From assembly GCA_001247695.2 (NCBI GenBank), contig LGRX02024820.1, forward strand, positions 59,613 through 123,612: a stretch of 64,000 bases of DNA. The letters are read 5' to 3'. The notes beneath the pieces are model-generated. The model was not told the DNA's origin. It ran no database searches and was given only the letters and a program-made list of their open reading frames with translations. The DNA comes from Cymbomonas tetramitiformis (lineage: Eukaryota > Chlorophyta > Pyramimonadophyceae > Pyramimonadales > Pyramimonadaceae). Of the stretch, positions 9,420-19,495 are shown one piece after another (the stretch's first letter is position 1; each line of letters begins with the position of its first letter). The translations under genes were made by a program, and so were the position numbers.

Positions 9420-11200
9420 CTTGGTATACATCTGTATTTGGTGTGGGGGTATTTTTAGAGTGGTATACTATGATGAATTCAGGAATGCGGGTTTATTGAG
9501 TCGTACACGTATTGTATATACTTATACATCGCATTAATATACAACGACGTTGTATTTATTTATTCTCGTACAATGTTATATTCTATGCGTTATAATGCGT
9601 TGAAAAATCATTATATCTTGCATCGTTTTTCTTGTACTTCTTCGGTATGGGGCCCAAAGGGTAGGTTATACGTCGGGCTTTCCCCGGTAAGTTATAGTTC
9701 TTACTCATGCCGTTTCTCTCATTATACTTCATAGTCTCTTTGGCTGAAAATACTTTTATTTCGTTATGCCTTATTATTCTGATATCGGTCCGTCGTGCTA
9801 CTGGTCAGACATTCCTCCTTTTGTCCATTTCATTTATTGTCCTCCGCTTATGATAGAGATGCGAATGGGCCGCGTGCAGAAACGTGATAGTATGGTTACT
9901 GTTAGCCTTCTCGTTATGTTATTCGTCTGTATCTCAACGTTATGGTCGATACACAACCTATAGCTTTCTACCAAAGTGCACGTGCCTAGCCCAAGGTCAC
10001 TCGTTAATTGGACTCATCATACGAGAAGCAGACGTTTTATGCTCAACCAGGTTGGGATCGTGCACAGTTTGGAGACCTTTTACAACAACAGCTTTATCGT
10101 CAACGCATGCTTTCTCTTCATGCGACTGGGCCATCAAGGCATATGCGATGAGGAAACTATCAGGTCGTGGCGGAGCTGGGGAAGTTGGGCACGCCGACTG
10201 GCGAGGCGGACAGCCGAGTTCGCGCATGCAGAGACGGACCGAGTAATGAAGATGATATGCACGGGATTAAGAATCTTGCTCTTTGCGCGAGCTTCACAAC
10301 ACACTTAACGGATTGTTGCTTCATCTTCGTTTAAGAGAGCAACAGGGGAACATATTGGGGATTGGCGCGTGTTGATTGACAAGGGGACACTGGGACGTAT
10401 CTCAATTTACATTTACGACCCCAGGCACACACAACAGTTTGAACGAGGGTATAATCCATGAGGCAGAAGCGGGATGACTAGCCACGGAAGCTAGAGCAAC
10501 TAACATCTCTCTCTCTCTCTCTCTCTCTCTTGCGGAAGAGACACCATGTGAAAACGTAAGTTATGGGGTTTGAGAGATGAGGATGGCTCATGTCGGGAGG
10601 CAAGGACAAATGTTTGGCAAGGTCACAGTGTAAAATGGATTTACATAAAACTGAATTTGACAGCAAAGGTGTATTGGGCAATGGGAAAACACATGCACAA
10701 CACACACGCAAACTCCCATCACTACACTGCATCATATGGATTGTGATATCTGTATGTGCCTTACTAGTCACCATTTGCAATTTGCAATGCATGTGCCGAT
10801 TCTATTCATGGTATGTTCATACACATCGATGCATGATTGTTATCTATCTTATGGAATTGGCAAATCTCCACTCCAAACATTCCTAGACAACACTAAGTTA
10901 TTGCAACATTCTACACAAGCCATGTCCAGAGAGAGCAAAGAAGGACTGAGTGCATTGCTAACACGTAATTTCACAGAAGCGCTAAATTGTATCGGGCGCT
11001 CACACCCTCACAGCCGTATTCATGCCATCGAGCGCAGCATGCAGTGCTGATCCATCATCATACAAATATCCGTAGCATCTTTACAGCACTTCACATCACA
11101 GGGCTGCCGCTATCGTCCTTCGAGCCCTCGGAGCACCTTCGTCGATCTTGCATTTCTTGCTGCACGTCCGCGCTGCCCCCATGGCTGCATTAATTCCCCG
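9420..11200. other. AT-richer stretch without a supportable gene
   Basis: Short open frames exist on both strands (longest about 120 codons near 9884-10246), but they overlap one another and show no domain or codon pattern I trust. A CT microsatellite lies at 10506-10530. No RNA gene was seen. Confidence 0.6.
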
Positions 11201-11221
11201 TTTGTCACCGGAGGCGCAGCG

Positions 11222-14200
11222 TCACACAGACTGCCCTTCAGCAGTAGCACCGCCGGCACTCGCAGGCGCATCAAGAGCACCACTCGAGCCACCCGGAGTT
11301 TGGCTGTGAAGCGCGGCAGGGGCTCTTGAGCGCTGGAATGCCGCCTCCATCAGCTGGCTCGCAGCAGTGTGCTTGCGCACCGAAGCCCCCCGATCGGTGT
11401 GCCCTGCGCTCGTAGCAGCACCCCTCGCTGCGCCAGGCAGGGGGAAATTCACATTGGGGGTGTCAACGCCCCATAGCGCACGCTTGGCCTCGTCATACGC
11501 CTTCATCGCGCTGGTGGCGTCATTATATGTTCCTATCATTCGGCGCTTGGCAAGGCCATTTGCTGCACGCTCGTTTGGGATCGTGATCTGAGCACGCCAC
11601 CTCCCGGATTGTGTATGCAGGTGCACCCCGATTCGCCGCCTCTTTCCCTTTCCGTCGCCCCGATCCACGGCCTCGCGCGCTGGCGCAGTGCTGGCGCGCT
11701 TGCGCGACCCCGGTCCACCCCCCGCCACGTTCCCAGGGCACCCGTGCGCCTGCTCCTTGCCGACGCTCTTGCTACCGCCGCTCTTCTTCGTCAGGCGCTC
11801 CTGCAGGTGAGGTTTGAGCCCAAGCTCGCCACCATGCTTGCCCCGCTCCAGCGCGCCCTTTGATGCGCCAGGCAGGGGGAAATTAACATCGGGGGTGTCA
11901 ACGCCGTGCAACGTACGGCAAGCCTCGTCATACGCCTTCATCGCGCTGGTGGCGTCATTATATGTTCCTATCGCCCAGACCCTTAAACGTCCATTTGCTG
12001 TACGCTCGTTTGGGATCGTGATCTGAGCACGCCACCTCCCGGATTTTGTATGCAGGTACACCCCGATTCGCCGCCTCTTTCCCTTTCCGTCGCCCCGATC
12101 CACGGCCTCGCGCGCTGGCGCAGTGCTGGCGCGCTTGCGCGACCCCGGTCCACCCCCCGCCACGTTCCCAGGGCACCCGTGCGCCTGCTCCTTGCCGACG
12201 CTCTTGCTACCGCCGTTCTTCTTCTTCAGGCGCTCCTGCAGGTGAGGTTTGAGCCCAAGCTCGCCACCATGCTTGCCCCGCTCCAGCGTACGGCAGTACC
12301 CCTCTGCGAGGTTCAGCGCGTCCTCTCCGTCCATCCCTTCAGGATTGCTCACTACCTCCTTCTCCCACAGGCCGTACACGCTCCCGATGTCCAGCCCCTC
12401 GCGCTGCGCTTCCACATTACAGTTGCGCTCCTGAAGTTGCTCCAACCATAGCCCTCCAGCAGATGGAGCCTGCGGGGCGCTCTGTGCTTGAGACTGCGGA
12501 GGCGGCAGTGGGCGGGCGCAGATTTGGGAGAGGAGGCCGTCGTCCCATGTGACCCAGAAGAGGTCGCCGTCAAGGTCCCCGGAGGCACACTGCGCGGGCA
12601 GCGGCACTCCGTCGCCGGCGGTGGAGAACACCACGAGTCCGAAGGGCAGGCCCTGGAGCCAGTCCCAATGCGCCGGCGGCATGGCTGGCGGGCGGGCGGT
12701 CACCACAGGCAGCATGCGGCCGTCCTGCGGTTTGACGCAGGGGAAGCGCGTGACGAAGATCTCGCGGCGCCCGGGCGGCAGCGGCGGCAGCCCTGACACA
12801 AAGATGGTGTCGCGCGGCAGGCAGCCAGTGGGATCCGCAACCCCCACCATGGATGTGTGGCTGTCCAGCTCCTTGGCTCTGTAGGTCTGCAGCGCCTCCT
12901 CGGGCACCTTCAGGGACCCGAGGAGCCAGAGAAGCATCTGCTTCATCACCTTGCGCTCGACCACCGCGGGCTGCCCTCGCATGCGCTTCGCCAGCGCAAC
13001 GTTGGTTTGGGAGGGGAAGGTGTTTTTGATCAGCAATACGGCCTTTCCGCGGAGGGCGCCATGCGCGTCAGGAGGCTGCCGGCTGGCGCCCACCTTGCGC
13101 ATCGACGGTGGCAGCTGCACGCGGTCGATGCCCGGCTTGCAGAAAAGCATCCCCTTGAAAATGCCGAGGGAGGGCGACACGATGCGCACCTGCACCGCCA
13201 CCTTGCGCAGGTGGCCGTGCACGGACTGCTTGAGCAGCCGCCGCAGGAGAGGTTCCGGGATAAACCCGCAGCCGTCGCCCATGGGCTCGCCCGTGGCACT
13301 GGAGAGCGCCTCCGCCTCCTGCACCTCGAAGTGTTCCGTCTCCAGCTCGAACACGTGCTCTTCATGCACCGGGCTCTGCAGCAGCTCCAGGCGGGCCTGC
13401 ACCTTCCGCCAGGATGGCAGCCCCGCGAAGTCGGCGAGTCGCTCCAGCTCCTCTCTCAGGCAGATGGTGGGCAGCCCGGGGCCTGAGACCGCCACATATG
13501 TATTCTCCACATCTTTTACCTTGGTGTAAAGCACCTGCCGTTCCACAAGCTTGCTCAACAGCAGCTCGTATCGCAGACCCATGAGTTCGATGACGCTTGG
13601 AGGCAGCGCAGCGTCCCCCCGTTTGGGGAGGAATATCGATGTCTTGAGAAGGCGGGTGGACAGCCACTTCGTTAGGAAGTTTGTTCTGGACGGACGCGCC
13701 GAGGGTTGCTGCAGCTCCATGGTGGTCACCACGAGCCCCCCAACAGCCGCCGCCGGGCTCCCGGGGATGTGCCACTGCGGGTTGGCGCCCACGGGCAGAA
13801 TGCGGTCTGCCGGCTGCTGCAGCGCGCCCTGCCTGCGCACCGCCGTAGGTGCCTTCGCCCGGTGGGCCGGGCAACTCGGCCGGCGCGCCGTGGTGCCACG
13901 TGGCGCCGTGGTGCGCCCCGGCTTCGCGCTTCCTCGCTTGGCTCCTCCGCCCGTACCGTGATTCGGGTTTGCCCAGCAGCGTGACTCATGCGACGAACAG
14001 CCGTTCCGATTCTCGTAACCTCTGCCACAGAACCTGCAGCAGAGACAATCAAGGCGCCTCCCGGACTCGGACCTTTTACCCCCCTTTGCCCCCAATCGCT
14101 GGCCGCTGCCACCGCCAGACTCACCAGACCCTAGAGTCCCCGGCGCCCCATTCTCAGCCAGCTCCTCTGCTTGCTGCGCATCCTCCGCCGCCTGAATGAG

Positions 14201-16555
14201 CCGGAGCTTGCGGCGTGGGGCAAGGGACTCGTCGCCATCGCCAGCATCCCAGCGCACCTTTACGAGGCCCTTACTCCCCTCTAGCACCTCTATCACCTCC
14301 CCCTGCACCCGCGCCCCCCACCAGGCATTCGCTCCGAACTTGTTGTAGCTCCACCTCCAGGACTGGCCTTTCTTGCTGCACCTGTGCTCCGCGATGGCGA
14401 GCCTCCGCTCCTCGGGTTCGTCAAACTCGTATGCGAAACATGACACAATGTCACCCACGTGGAGCTGATTCAGTCTGCTCCACTTCTCTGAGATGTGACT
14501 GTGGGCGAAGGTGGCAGACGCCACTCGCTTGCTACTGCCCTCCTGGCATGGACCCGGCAGCTGCGGCTCATCGACAGCCTCTGCCGTCGGAGCTCGCGAC
14601 GTCCTCACCACTGGCTCATCGCCACACTCGCCGGCGGGCTCCTCCCCCGGCGCCGCCCGCTCCAGCCTCAAGTCTTTCGCATGGGTCCGCTCCGTCACCG
14701 CGCTGTCCAGGTCGCACCGTACCTTGACGGGGGCTGTGACGCTTGCGTGCGCCATCACCACGCCCTCCACCCGCGCGGAATACCACTCCTCGCCGAACTT
14801 CTCATAGCTCCACCGCCATTGGTGGCCCCGCCCGTCGCTCCGTTTCTTCAGCTCTGGAACGTCGAAAAAGGACGCCAGGCAGGACACGCGGTCGCCTGGC
14901 CGGAACCATCTCGGCATCATGCGCGCTTTGGCAGGGGTAGCAACGGCCAGGACGGCGCAGCCCTCGCCTTTCGGTGACAGGGGCGCCTCCGGTGCCGGTG
15001 AGCGCCCGCACCTCCCTGGCGCGCCATCAGCCTCCAGCCGCTCGAGTGCAGAGGGCGTGTCCAGGGCCCCCTTCGTGCCTCCTGAGCCCCCCACAGAGCT
15101 GTCCAGTCTCGGACCTTGCAAACCCCCTTCCCCTGGCTCATCGCCACACTCGCCGGCGGGCTCCTCCCCCGGCGCCGCCCGCTCCAGCCTCAAGTCTTTC
15201 GCATGGGTCCGCTCCGTCACCGCACTGTCCAGGTCGCACCGTACCTTGACGGGGGCTGTGACGCTTGCGTGCGCCATCACCACGCCCTCCACCCGCGCGG
15301 AATACCACTCCTCGCCGAACTTCTCATAGCTCCACCGCCATTGGTGGCCCCGCCCGTCGCTCCGTTTCTTCAGCTCTGGAACGTCGAAAAAGGACGCCAG
15401 GCAGGACACGCGGTCGCCTGGCCGGAACCATCTCGGCATCATGCGCGCTTTGGCAGGGGTAGCAACGGCCGGGACGGCGTGTGGCTCCTCGCCTTTCGGT
15501 GACAGGGGCGCCTCCGGTGCCGGTGAGCGCCCGCACCTCCCTGGCGCGCCATCAGCCTCCAGCCGCTCGAGTGCAGAGGGCGTGTCCAGGGCCCCCTTCG
15601 TGCCTCCTGAGCCCCCCATAGAGCTGTCCAGTCGCGGAGCTGGCAACGTGTCACACTCATGACTCATGACTCGTCGCCACATGACTCGTCGCCACACGAC
15701 CCATGACTCGTCGCCACACTCGCCGGCGGGCTCCTCGCCTTGCAGGGAGCGCGGCGCCTCCGCAGCAGGTAGCGGTCCACGCGTTCCCGGCGCGCTCCCG
15801 ACCTCCAGCGGCTCGAGGTCAGGCGTCGATTCCAATGCTGGGGGCATATCGCAAACGTTCGTTACCTCGTGCGCAGGTGGCGGTCCGCAGGTCCCTGGCG
15901 CGACTTGAATCTCCACCATCACAGGACAGGCCTCGCCTGTAGGTGACAGGGGCGCCTCCGGTGCCGGTGAGCGCCCGCACCTCCCTGGCGCGCCATCAGC
16001 CTCCAGCCGCTCGAGTGCAGAGGGGGTGTCCAGGGCCCCCTTCGTGCCTCCTGAGCCCCCCACAGATCTGTCCAGTCTCGGAGCTGGCGACGTTCCCGCC
16101 GATGGCTCCTCGCCACACTCGCCGGCGGGCTCCTCGCCTTGCAGGGAGCGCGGCGCCTCCGCAGCAGGCAGCGGTCCACGCGTTCCGGGCGCGCTCCCGA
16201 CCTCCAGCGGCTCGAGGTCAGGCGTCGATTCCGATGCTGGGGGCATATCGCAAACGTTCGTTACCTCGTGCGCAGGTGGCGGTCCGCACCTCCCTGGCGT
16301 GCCATCAGCCTCCAGCCGCTCGAGTGCAGAGGGGGTGTCCAGGGCCCCCTTCGTGCCTCCTGAGCCCCCCACAGATCTGTCCAGTCTCGGAGCTGGCGAC
16401 GTCCCCGCCGACGGCTCTTCGCCACACTCGCCGGCGGGCTCCTCGCCTTGCAGTGAGCGCGGCGCCTCCGCAGCAGGCAGCGGTCCACGTGTCCCCGGCG
16501 CGCTCTCGACCTCCAGCGGCTCGAGGTCAGGCGTCGATTCCGATGCTGGGGGCAT
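11222..16555 (-). CDS. RdRP fusion protein: coding repeats, three SH3/Tudor-like modules, C2H2 finger, RdRP core, two AP2 domains
   Basis: A single uninterrupted frame of 1777 codons. Residues 1 to about 330 are Pro/Glu/Gly-rich repeats. Three modules of about 80 residues follow (FRPGDRVSCLASFFD ... WRWSYEKFG ... WYSARVEG), at about 380-465, 555-640 and 700-780, resembling Tudor/SH3-like folds. About 834-866 is a C2H2-like finger (CCRFCGRGY ... H-x3-C). About 900-1440 is a eukaryotic RdRP: DGCGFIPEPLL, FKGMLF, LPPSM, GVADPTGCLPRDTIFV, FVTRFPCVKPQD and the catalytic DLDGD at 12563-12577 (Asp1327, 1329, 1331), then LAEGYCRTL. Two AP2 domains (GRWRAQITIPNE ... IGTYNDATSAMKAYDEA ... VNFPLPG) lie at about 1494-1560 and 1640-1703. 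Such RdRPs make double-stranded RNA in silencing; AP2 domains bind DNA. The frame is open upstream of Met1 to about 16690 without another Met, so an earlier exon is possible. Confidence 0.85.
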   Translation of the reverse strand: MPPASESTPDLEPLEVESAPGTRGPLPAAEAPRSLQGEEPAGECGEEPSAGTSPAPRLDRSVGGSGGTKGALDTPSALERLEADGTPGRCGPPPAHEVTNVCDMPPASESTPDLEPLEVGSAPGTRGPLPAAEAPRSLQGEEPAGECGEEPSAGTSPAPRLDRSVGGSGGTKGALDTPSALERLEADGAPGRCGRSPAPEAPLSPTGEACPVMVEIQVAPGTCGPPPAHEVTNVCDMPPALESTPDLEPLEVGSAPGTRGPLPAAEAPRSLQGEEPAGECGDESWVVWRRVMWRRVMSHECDTLPAPRLDSSMGGSGGTKGALDTPSALERLEADGAPGRCGRSPAPEAPLSPKGEEPHAVPAVATPAKARMMPRWFRPGDRVSCLASFFDVPELKKRSDGRGHQWRWSYEKFGEEWYSARVEGVVMAHASVTAPVKVRCDLDSAVTERTHAKDLRLERAAPGEEPAGECGDEPGEGGLQGPRLDSSVGGSGGTKGALDTPSALERLEADGAPGRCGRSPAPEAPLSPKGEGCAVLAVATPAKARMMPRWFRPGDRVSCLASFFDVPELKKRSDGRGHQWRWSYEKFGEEWYSARVEGVVMAHASVTAPVKVRCDLDSAVTERTHAKDLRLERAAPGEEPAGECGDEPVVRTSRAPTAEAVDEPQLPGPCQEGSSKRVASATFAHSHISEKWSRLNQLHVGDIVSCFAYEFDEPEERRLAIAEHRCSKKGQSWRWSYNKFGANAWWGARVQGEVIEVLEGSKGLVKVRWDAGDGDESLAPRRKLRLIQAAEDAQQAEELAENGAPGTLGSGESGGGSGQRLGAKGGKRSESGRRLDCLCCRFCGRGYENRNGCSSHESRCWANPNHGTGGGAKRGSAKPGRTTAPRGTTARRPSCPAHRAKAPTAVRRQGALQQPADRILPVGANPQWHIPGSPAAAVGGLVVTTMELQQPSARPSRTNFLTKWLSTRLLKTSIFLPKRGDAALPPSVIELMGLRYELLLSKLVERQVLYTKVKDVENTYVAVSGPGLPTICLREELERLADFAGLPSWRKVQARLELLQSPVHEEHVFELETEHFEVQEAEALSSATGEPMGDGCGFIPEPLLRRLLKQSVHGHLRKVAVQVRIVSPSLGIFKGMLFCKPGIDRVQLPPSMRKVGASRQPPDAHGALRGKAVLLIKNTFPSQTNVALAKRMRGQPAVVERKVMKQMLLWLLGSLKVPEEALQTYRAKELDSHTSMVGVADPTGCLPRDTIFVSGLPPLPPGRREIFVTRFPCVKPQDGRMLPVVTARPPAMPPAHWDWLQGLPFGLVVFSTAGDGVPLPAQCASGDLDGDLFWVTWDDGLLSQICARPLPPPQSQAQSAPQAPSAGGLWLEQLQERNCNVEAQREGLDIGSVYGLWEKEVVSNPEGMDGEDALNLAEGYCRTLERGKHGGELGLKPHLQERLKKKNGGSKSVGKEQAHGCPGNVAGGGPGSRKRASTAPAREAVDRGDGKGKRRRIGVYLHTKSGRWRAQITIPNERTANGRLRVWAIGTYNDATSAMKAYDEACRTLHGVDTPDVNFPLPGASKGALERGKHGGELGLKPHLQERLTKKSGGSKSVGKEQAHGCPGNVAGGGPGSRKRASTAPAREAVDRGDGKGKRRRIGVHLHTQSGRWRAQITIPNERAANGLAKRRMIGTYNDATSAMKAYDEAKRALWGVDTPNVNFPLPGAARGAATSAGHTDRGASVRKHTAASQLMEAAFQRSRAPAALHSQTPGGSSGALDAPASAGGATAEGQSV
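14621..15664 (-). repeat. 522-bp in-frame tandem duplication inside the RdRP fusion gene
   Basis: Two copies with a period of 522 bases (174 codons), for example GCCACACTCG at 14621 and 15143. They duplicate one SH3/Tudor-like module with its Pro-rich linker. Over most of the unit the copies are almost identical, including at silent sites, so the duplication is recent or kept homogeneous by conversion. Confidence 0.85.
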
Positions 16556-16560
16556 ATCGC
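15690..16560 (-). repeat. Coding tandem repeat of about 310 bp at the N-terminus of the RdRP fusion
   Basis: Nearly three units encode the order PPASESTPDLEPLEV, PGTRGPLPAAEAPRSLQGEE, then LDRSVGGSGGTKGALDTPSA. The units are near-identical and in frame. A rearranged, partly deleted unit at about 15650-15720 adds a short VMWRR run. Confidence 0.8.
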
Positions 16561-16749
16561 AAACGCACGAGCATACGTTCGTTAGATCGTGCGCAGCCCC
16601 ATGCGGGTCACTGGGGATGTTCAGGACTTCTTCGTGGCCGGTGGAGGGAATAATGTCTCTCTCCTCGAAAGCATCCTGCTCCAGTACACCGAGATCCTTT
16701 CCAGATCAGACAGTTGACTTGAGGAAACCCTTGAACGCAACGTGGGAAT

Positions 16750-17428
16750 GCGCCTACGCATTCTGGGATGGAGAGGAGCCGGCGGTGGCGAAGACGGAGC
16801 CAAGTGGGGTGTCGAGAGAGGAGGAGGCGGAAGAGCAGGCACGGCGCAGGAGCGCGCACTGCGGCGACCGCTGGCAGGCAGCGCTATGAGCTGGCAGTAC
16901 TTGAGGCAGGCATTGGGCTGCAGCTGTCGGAGGATGCAGAGGGCGATCGCGACACCGAGGTGAAGCGATTGAGGCGCGATGTAGGAAGGCTGGAGCAGGA
17001 GGCGGCGCAGCTGAGGGATGAGGCGGGGGCCGTGAAGACGGCGGGAGGCGCTGGGGCGGGTACGCAGGAGGCAAAGTTGGAGGAGGAGGGTGAGCAGCTG
17101 AGGGCGGAGGTGTCATCACTGCGTGAGGAGGTGGTGAGGGTGAAGGCCGATATGGGGAGGGCCGGTATCAGGAAGTTGGCACTGTGCCGTCGGAAGAAGA
17201 GGATGAGCAGCAGCGACAGGCCGTTGAGCTTGGTGAGCGTGTAGCAGAGGCGCAACGGCTGAGGGAGGAGCTGGCGGCTGCAGAGAGGGCTAGGGTTGAG
17301 CCCGGCATATTGACCAGGCAGCGCTGCGAGCACAGAGATGACGCGGAAGATGACGGATGCATTGGACCGGCTGGAGGCAATCCAAGACGAGCGTGTAGGC
17401 GGACAGCAGTCGGTGGAGCAGGAGTGAC
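16750..17428 (+). pseudogene. Frameshifted coiled-coil protein gene
   Basis: Plus-strand sequence divergent from the RdRP fusion gene. Heptad-rich text passes through several frames: DTEVKRLRRDVGRLEQEAAQL and LRAEVSSLREEVVRVKAD (about 16890-17165), then VELGERVAEAQRLREELAAAE (about 17185-17330), then MTDALDRLEAIQDERVGG ending in TGA at about 17428. Each step is a small indel, so this is a decayed gene, a set of sequencing errors, or a gene with very short introns. A tropomyosin-like coiled coil is all that can be said. Confidence 0.5.
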
Positions 17429-18178
17429 GACGATAGAATATAGGATCAATAGAGATGTCCCTGACGTTGGAGCGTGCAGACATCGCAAGTTCAAAACGAG
17501 CGAGGAAGGGTCACCCAGGTTCTCAAAGAAAATATATGTTTTGCTTATTGAATACGTTAGACATGGAGCGGCAATATGCTGTACATTTCGAGAAGTGGTG
17601 CATCGTATTGAGCTGAACGTGTGATCCACTGATCTTAGCGGGAGAGTGCAAGACTCAAGAGATGTTGCCGCATCATCCACTGATGCGCCGCTGGAACTTT
17701 TATGGATGTCCTTAGAAAATGCTAAAGTCTCTAAAGGTGGAAGAAATTCTATGAGTTGGTGCGCAGAACAAGCGGGGGAGTGCGGCTCAAGAGCCGGATG
17801 GGAAGCGAAGGAAGCGGGTACCGAGTTGCCGCTGGGCGTTTGTGTGCAGAAAGACTTTTCCACACTTGAAATTGGGTCGTCATTTGTGTCGTACACTTCC
17901 GAATAGGCGCTGTGCATATTCGCAGGCACACGATTCTTGCGAGTCCTTGAAAGTCACGACTTCTCGATGACGGCTTACACTTCACAACCCTGCGTCTTCA
18001 TCCGTTCGTGTCTGTCGCATCCGCAATCGTTGAGATCGTGGGATCACTATACAATAGCCTCTCTTGTGGAGGCTTCGTATTCTTTCCAACACGACGTATT
18101 CATAAATAGTAATTATCTACTTTGTGTTATCTCAAAAGGGGCTGACAAGTTGCATCGCGTGTAATTTAGCCCTGTAGA
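17429..18178. other. Stretch without a supportable gene
   Basis: Overlapping open frames of 75-253 codons on both strands show no recognisable domain. This is the start of the lower-GC segment that carries the intronless genes to 26.8 kb. Confidence 0.5.
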
Positions 18179-18418
18179 TTGATCAGTGTGGAGGTGGCGA
18201 GAGTGGATTCAGCGTTCCGTGGTCTCACTCCTTTTACAACGGTTTTCACAGACGAACTGGATCCGGAAACCCTGTTCGTGTTGCTTGCTGTTCCTGTTGT
18301 TAGTTGTACAGTGATACTGTTGATCCTGCGGATTCCCCGTAAATCGGATGACCGCCCAGTCACCTTGTCCGATCCGCTCCCGTTGGGTAGGAATGGCGAG
18401 AAAAAGAGCGGAAAGTAA
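18179..18418 (+). CDS. Possible 79-aa single-pass membrane protein
   Basis: A short frame with one hydrophobic segment (LFVLLAVPVVSCTVILLIL) followed by basic residues and a charged tail. The last 36 codons, with the stop, are present again 430 bp downstream as part of a 140-bp direct repeat. Nothing else supports it; it could be chance coding. Confidence 0.3.
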   Translation: MISVEVARVDSAFRGLTPFTTVFTDELDPETLFVLLAVPVVSCTVILLILRIPRKSDDRPVTLSDPLPLGRNGEKKSGK

Positions 18419-18878
18419 GGCGAAGCAGCAAGGCAGCACTCCAGCGTCAGATCGGAGCCTGAGTTGGAGAACCCATTTTTAAGGGTGGGCGGGCAGGGAA
18501 GAAAAATTGCGTTAGGAAACGAAGAAGAAAGACGCAGCAATCGTCAGCAGGTAGGAAAAGTGAAGTATTTTCACCAATTTCCGACTTAAGAGCGACACTC
18601 TGCGACACTTGGACTTCGAAGCTGGAGGTGAACCGCCACTTCGCGATTCTCCATTTCCGCGATCCGGGGAGTGAGATCGGACGATCCGTCTCCTGAATGA
18701 CGGTCATCACTGATGACGGAAGGAAAGTCGGCGATCAACAGTGATACTGTTGATCCTGCGGATTCCCCGTAAATCGGATGACCGCCCAGTCACCTTGTCC
18801 GATCCGCTCCCGTTGGGTAGGAATGGCGAGAAAAAGAGCGGAAAGTAAGGCGAAGCAACAAGGCACCACTCCAGCGTC
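18309..18878 (+). repeat. 140-bp direct repeat, copies at 18309-18448 and 18739-18878
   Basis: Both copies start CAGTGATACTGTTGATCCTG and end near CACTCCAGCGTC, with only a few differences. They are spaced 430 bp apart and sit upstream of the 613-codon gene. Confidence 0.85.
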
Positions 18879-19039
18879 GCCTCTCCGCCAACACTCACAA
18901 CCCCCGCCTCTTGACGCCTTTTCACCCCAACTCTCAAAATACACCACGTCGCTTTGATGCCGTATTGTTCAGTTCAGATAGTCCTGTGCACCAAAAAGTG
19001 CTACCGATTAGCCGATGCAAACAGTGTCAAATCAGCAGT

Positions 19040-19433
19040 CGCGGTCCGTGTCTTTTTCCGCGCGCGAAAATCAATGTCGATCGAACTCTACATAGAAGCA
19101 AACAACCGCATCGAAGAAAATATCACTCCACCACCCACAAAGACTGCTTTTTGGGTTATTGAATTGCGCGGGTCTCGAATTTCCGCGCGCGGACAAACGC
19201 GTCGATCGAACTTCGCATCCAACCCAAGTAGGCACACGGGAGAAAAGATCAAATCGCCATTCACGAGGATCGCGTCCTGATCACCAAATCGTGCAAACTT
19301 TGTCTTTTTGCGCGCGAAAGTTTGTCGATCGAACTTCTTATATACAAGTGATTTCGCGGGAGAACAGATCGCTTCGCCACTCCCGAGGATCACTTTGTTG
19401 GTCACAGAATTTAGTGCGGGCGTCTTATAAATA
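19040..19433 (+). promoter_or_regulatory. Triplicated upstream region with TATA box
   Basis: Three degenerate units of about 130 bp precede the gene at 19496. Each holds a GCGCGCGAAA- or GCGCGCGGAC-type box, GTCGATCGAACT, and, in the later units, GGGAGAA followed by CGAGGATC. A clean TATAAATA lies at 19426-19433, 63 bases before the ATG, with no ATG between. The function as promoter and enhancer copies is inferred from position. Confidence 0.55.
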
Positions 19434-19495
19434 CCCTGATCGGTGTGAAGTCTACCATTGTTGCACGCCCACAACAAATTGTGAGCTGATCAAAC

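Noticed and set aside
10501..10531. Regulatory GA/CT element
   Set aside because: A simple microsatellite with no gene nearby.
12563..12577. RNA-virus origin of the DLDGD polymerase
   Set aside because: DLDGD with GVADPTG and DGCG is the cellular RNA-silencing type, not the GDD type of RNA viruses.
12488..16889. Several plus-strand frames of 100-287 codons opposite the RdRP fusion gene
   Set aside because: High GC leaves all frames open; only the minus frame holds domains.
17168..17929. 253-codon minus-strand frame
   Set aside because: Its second half is antisense to the coiled-coil text and its first half has no domain or composition that supports coding.
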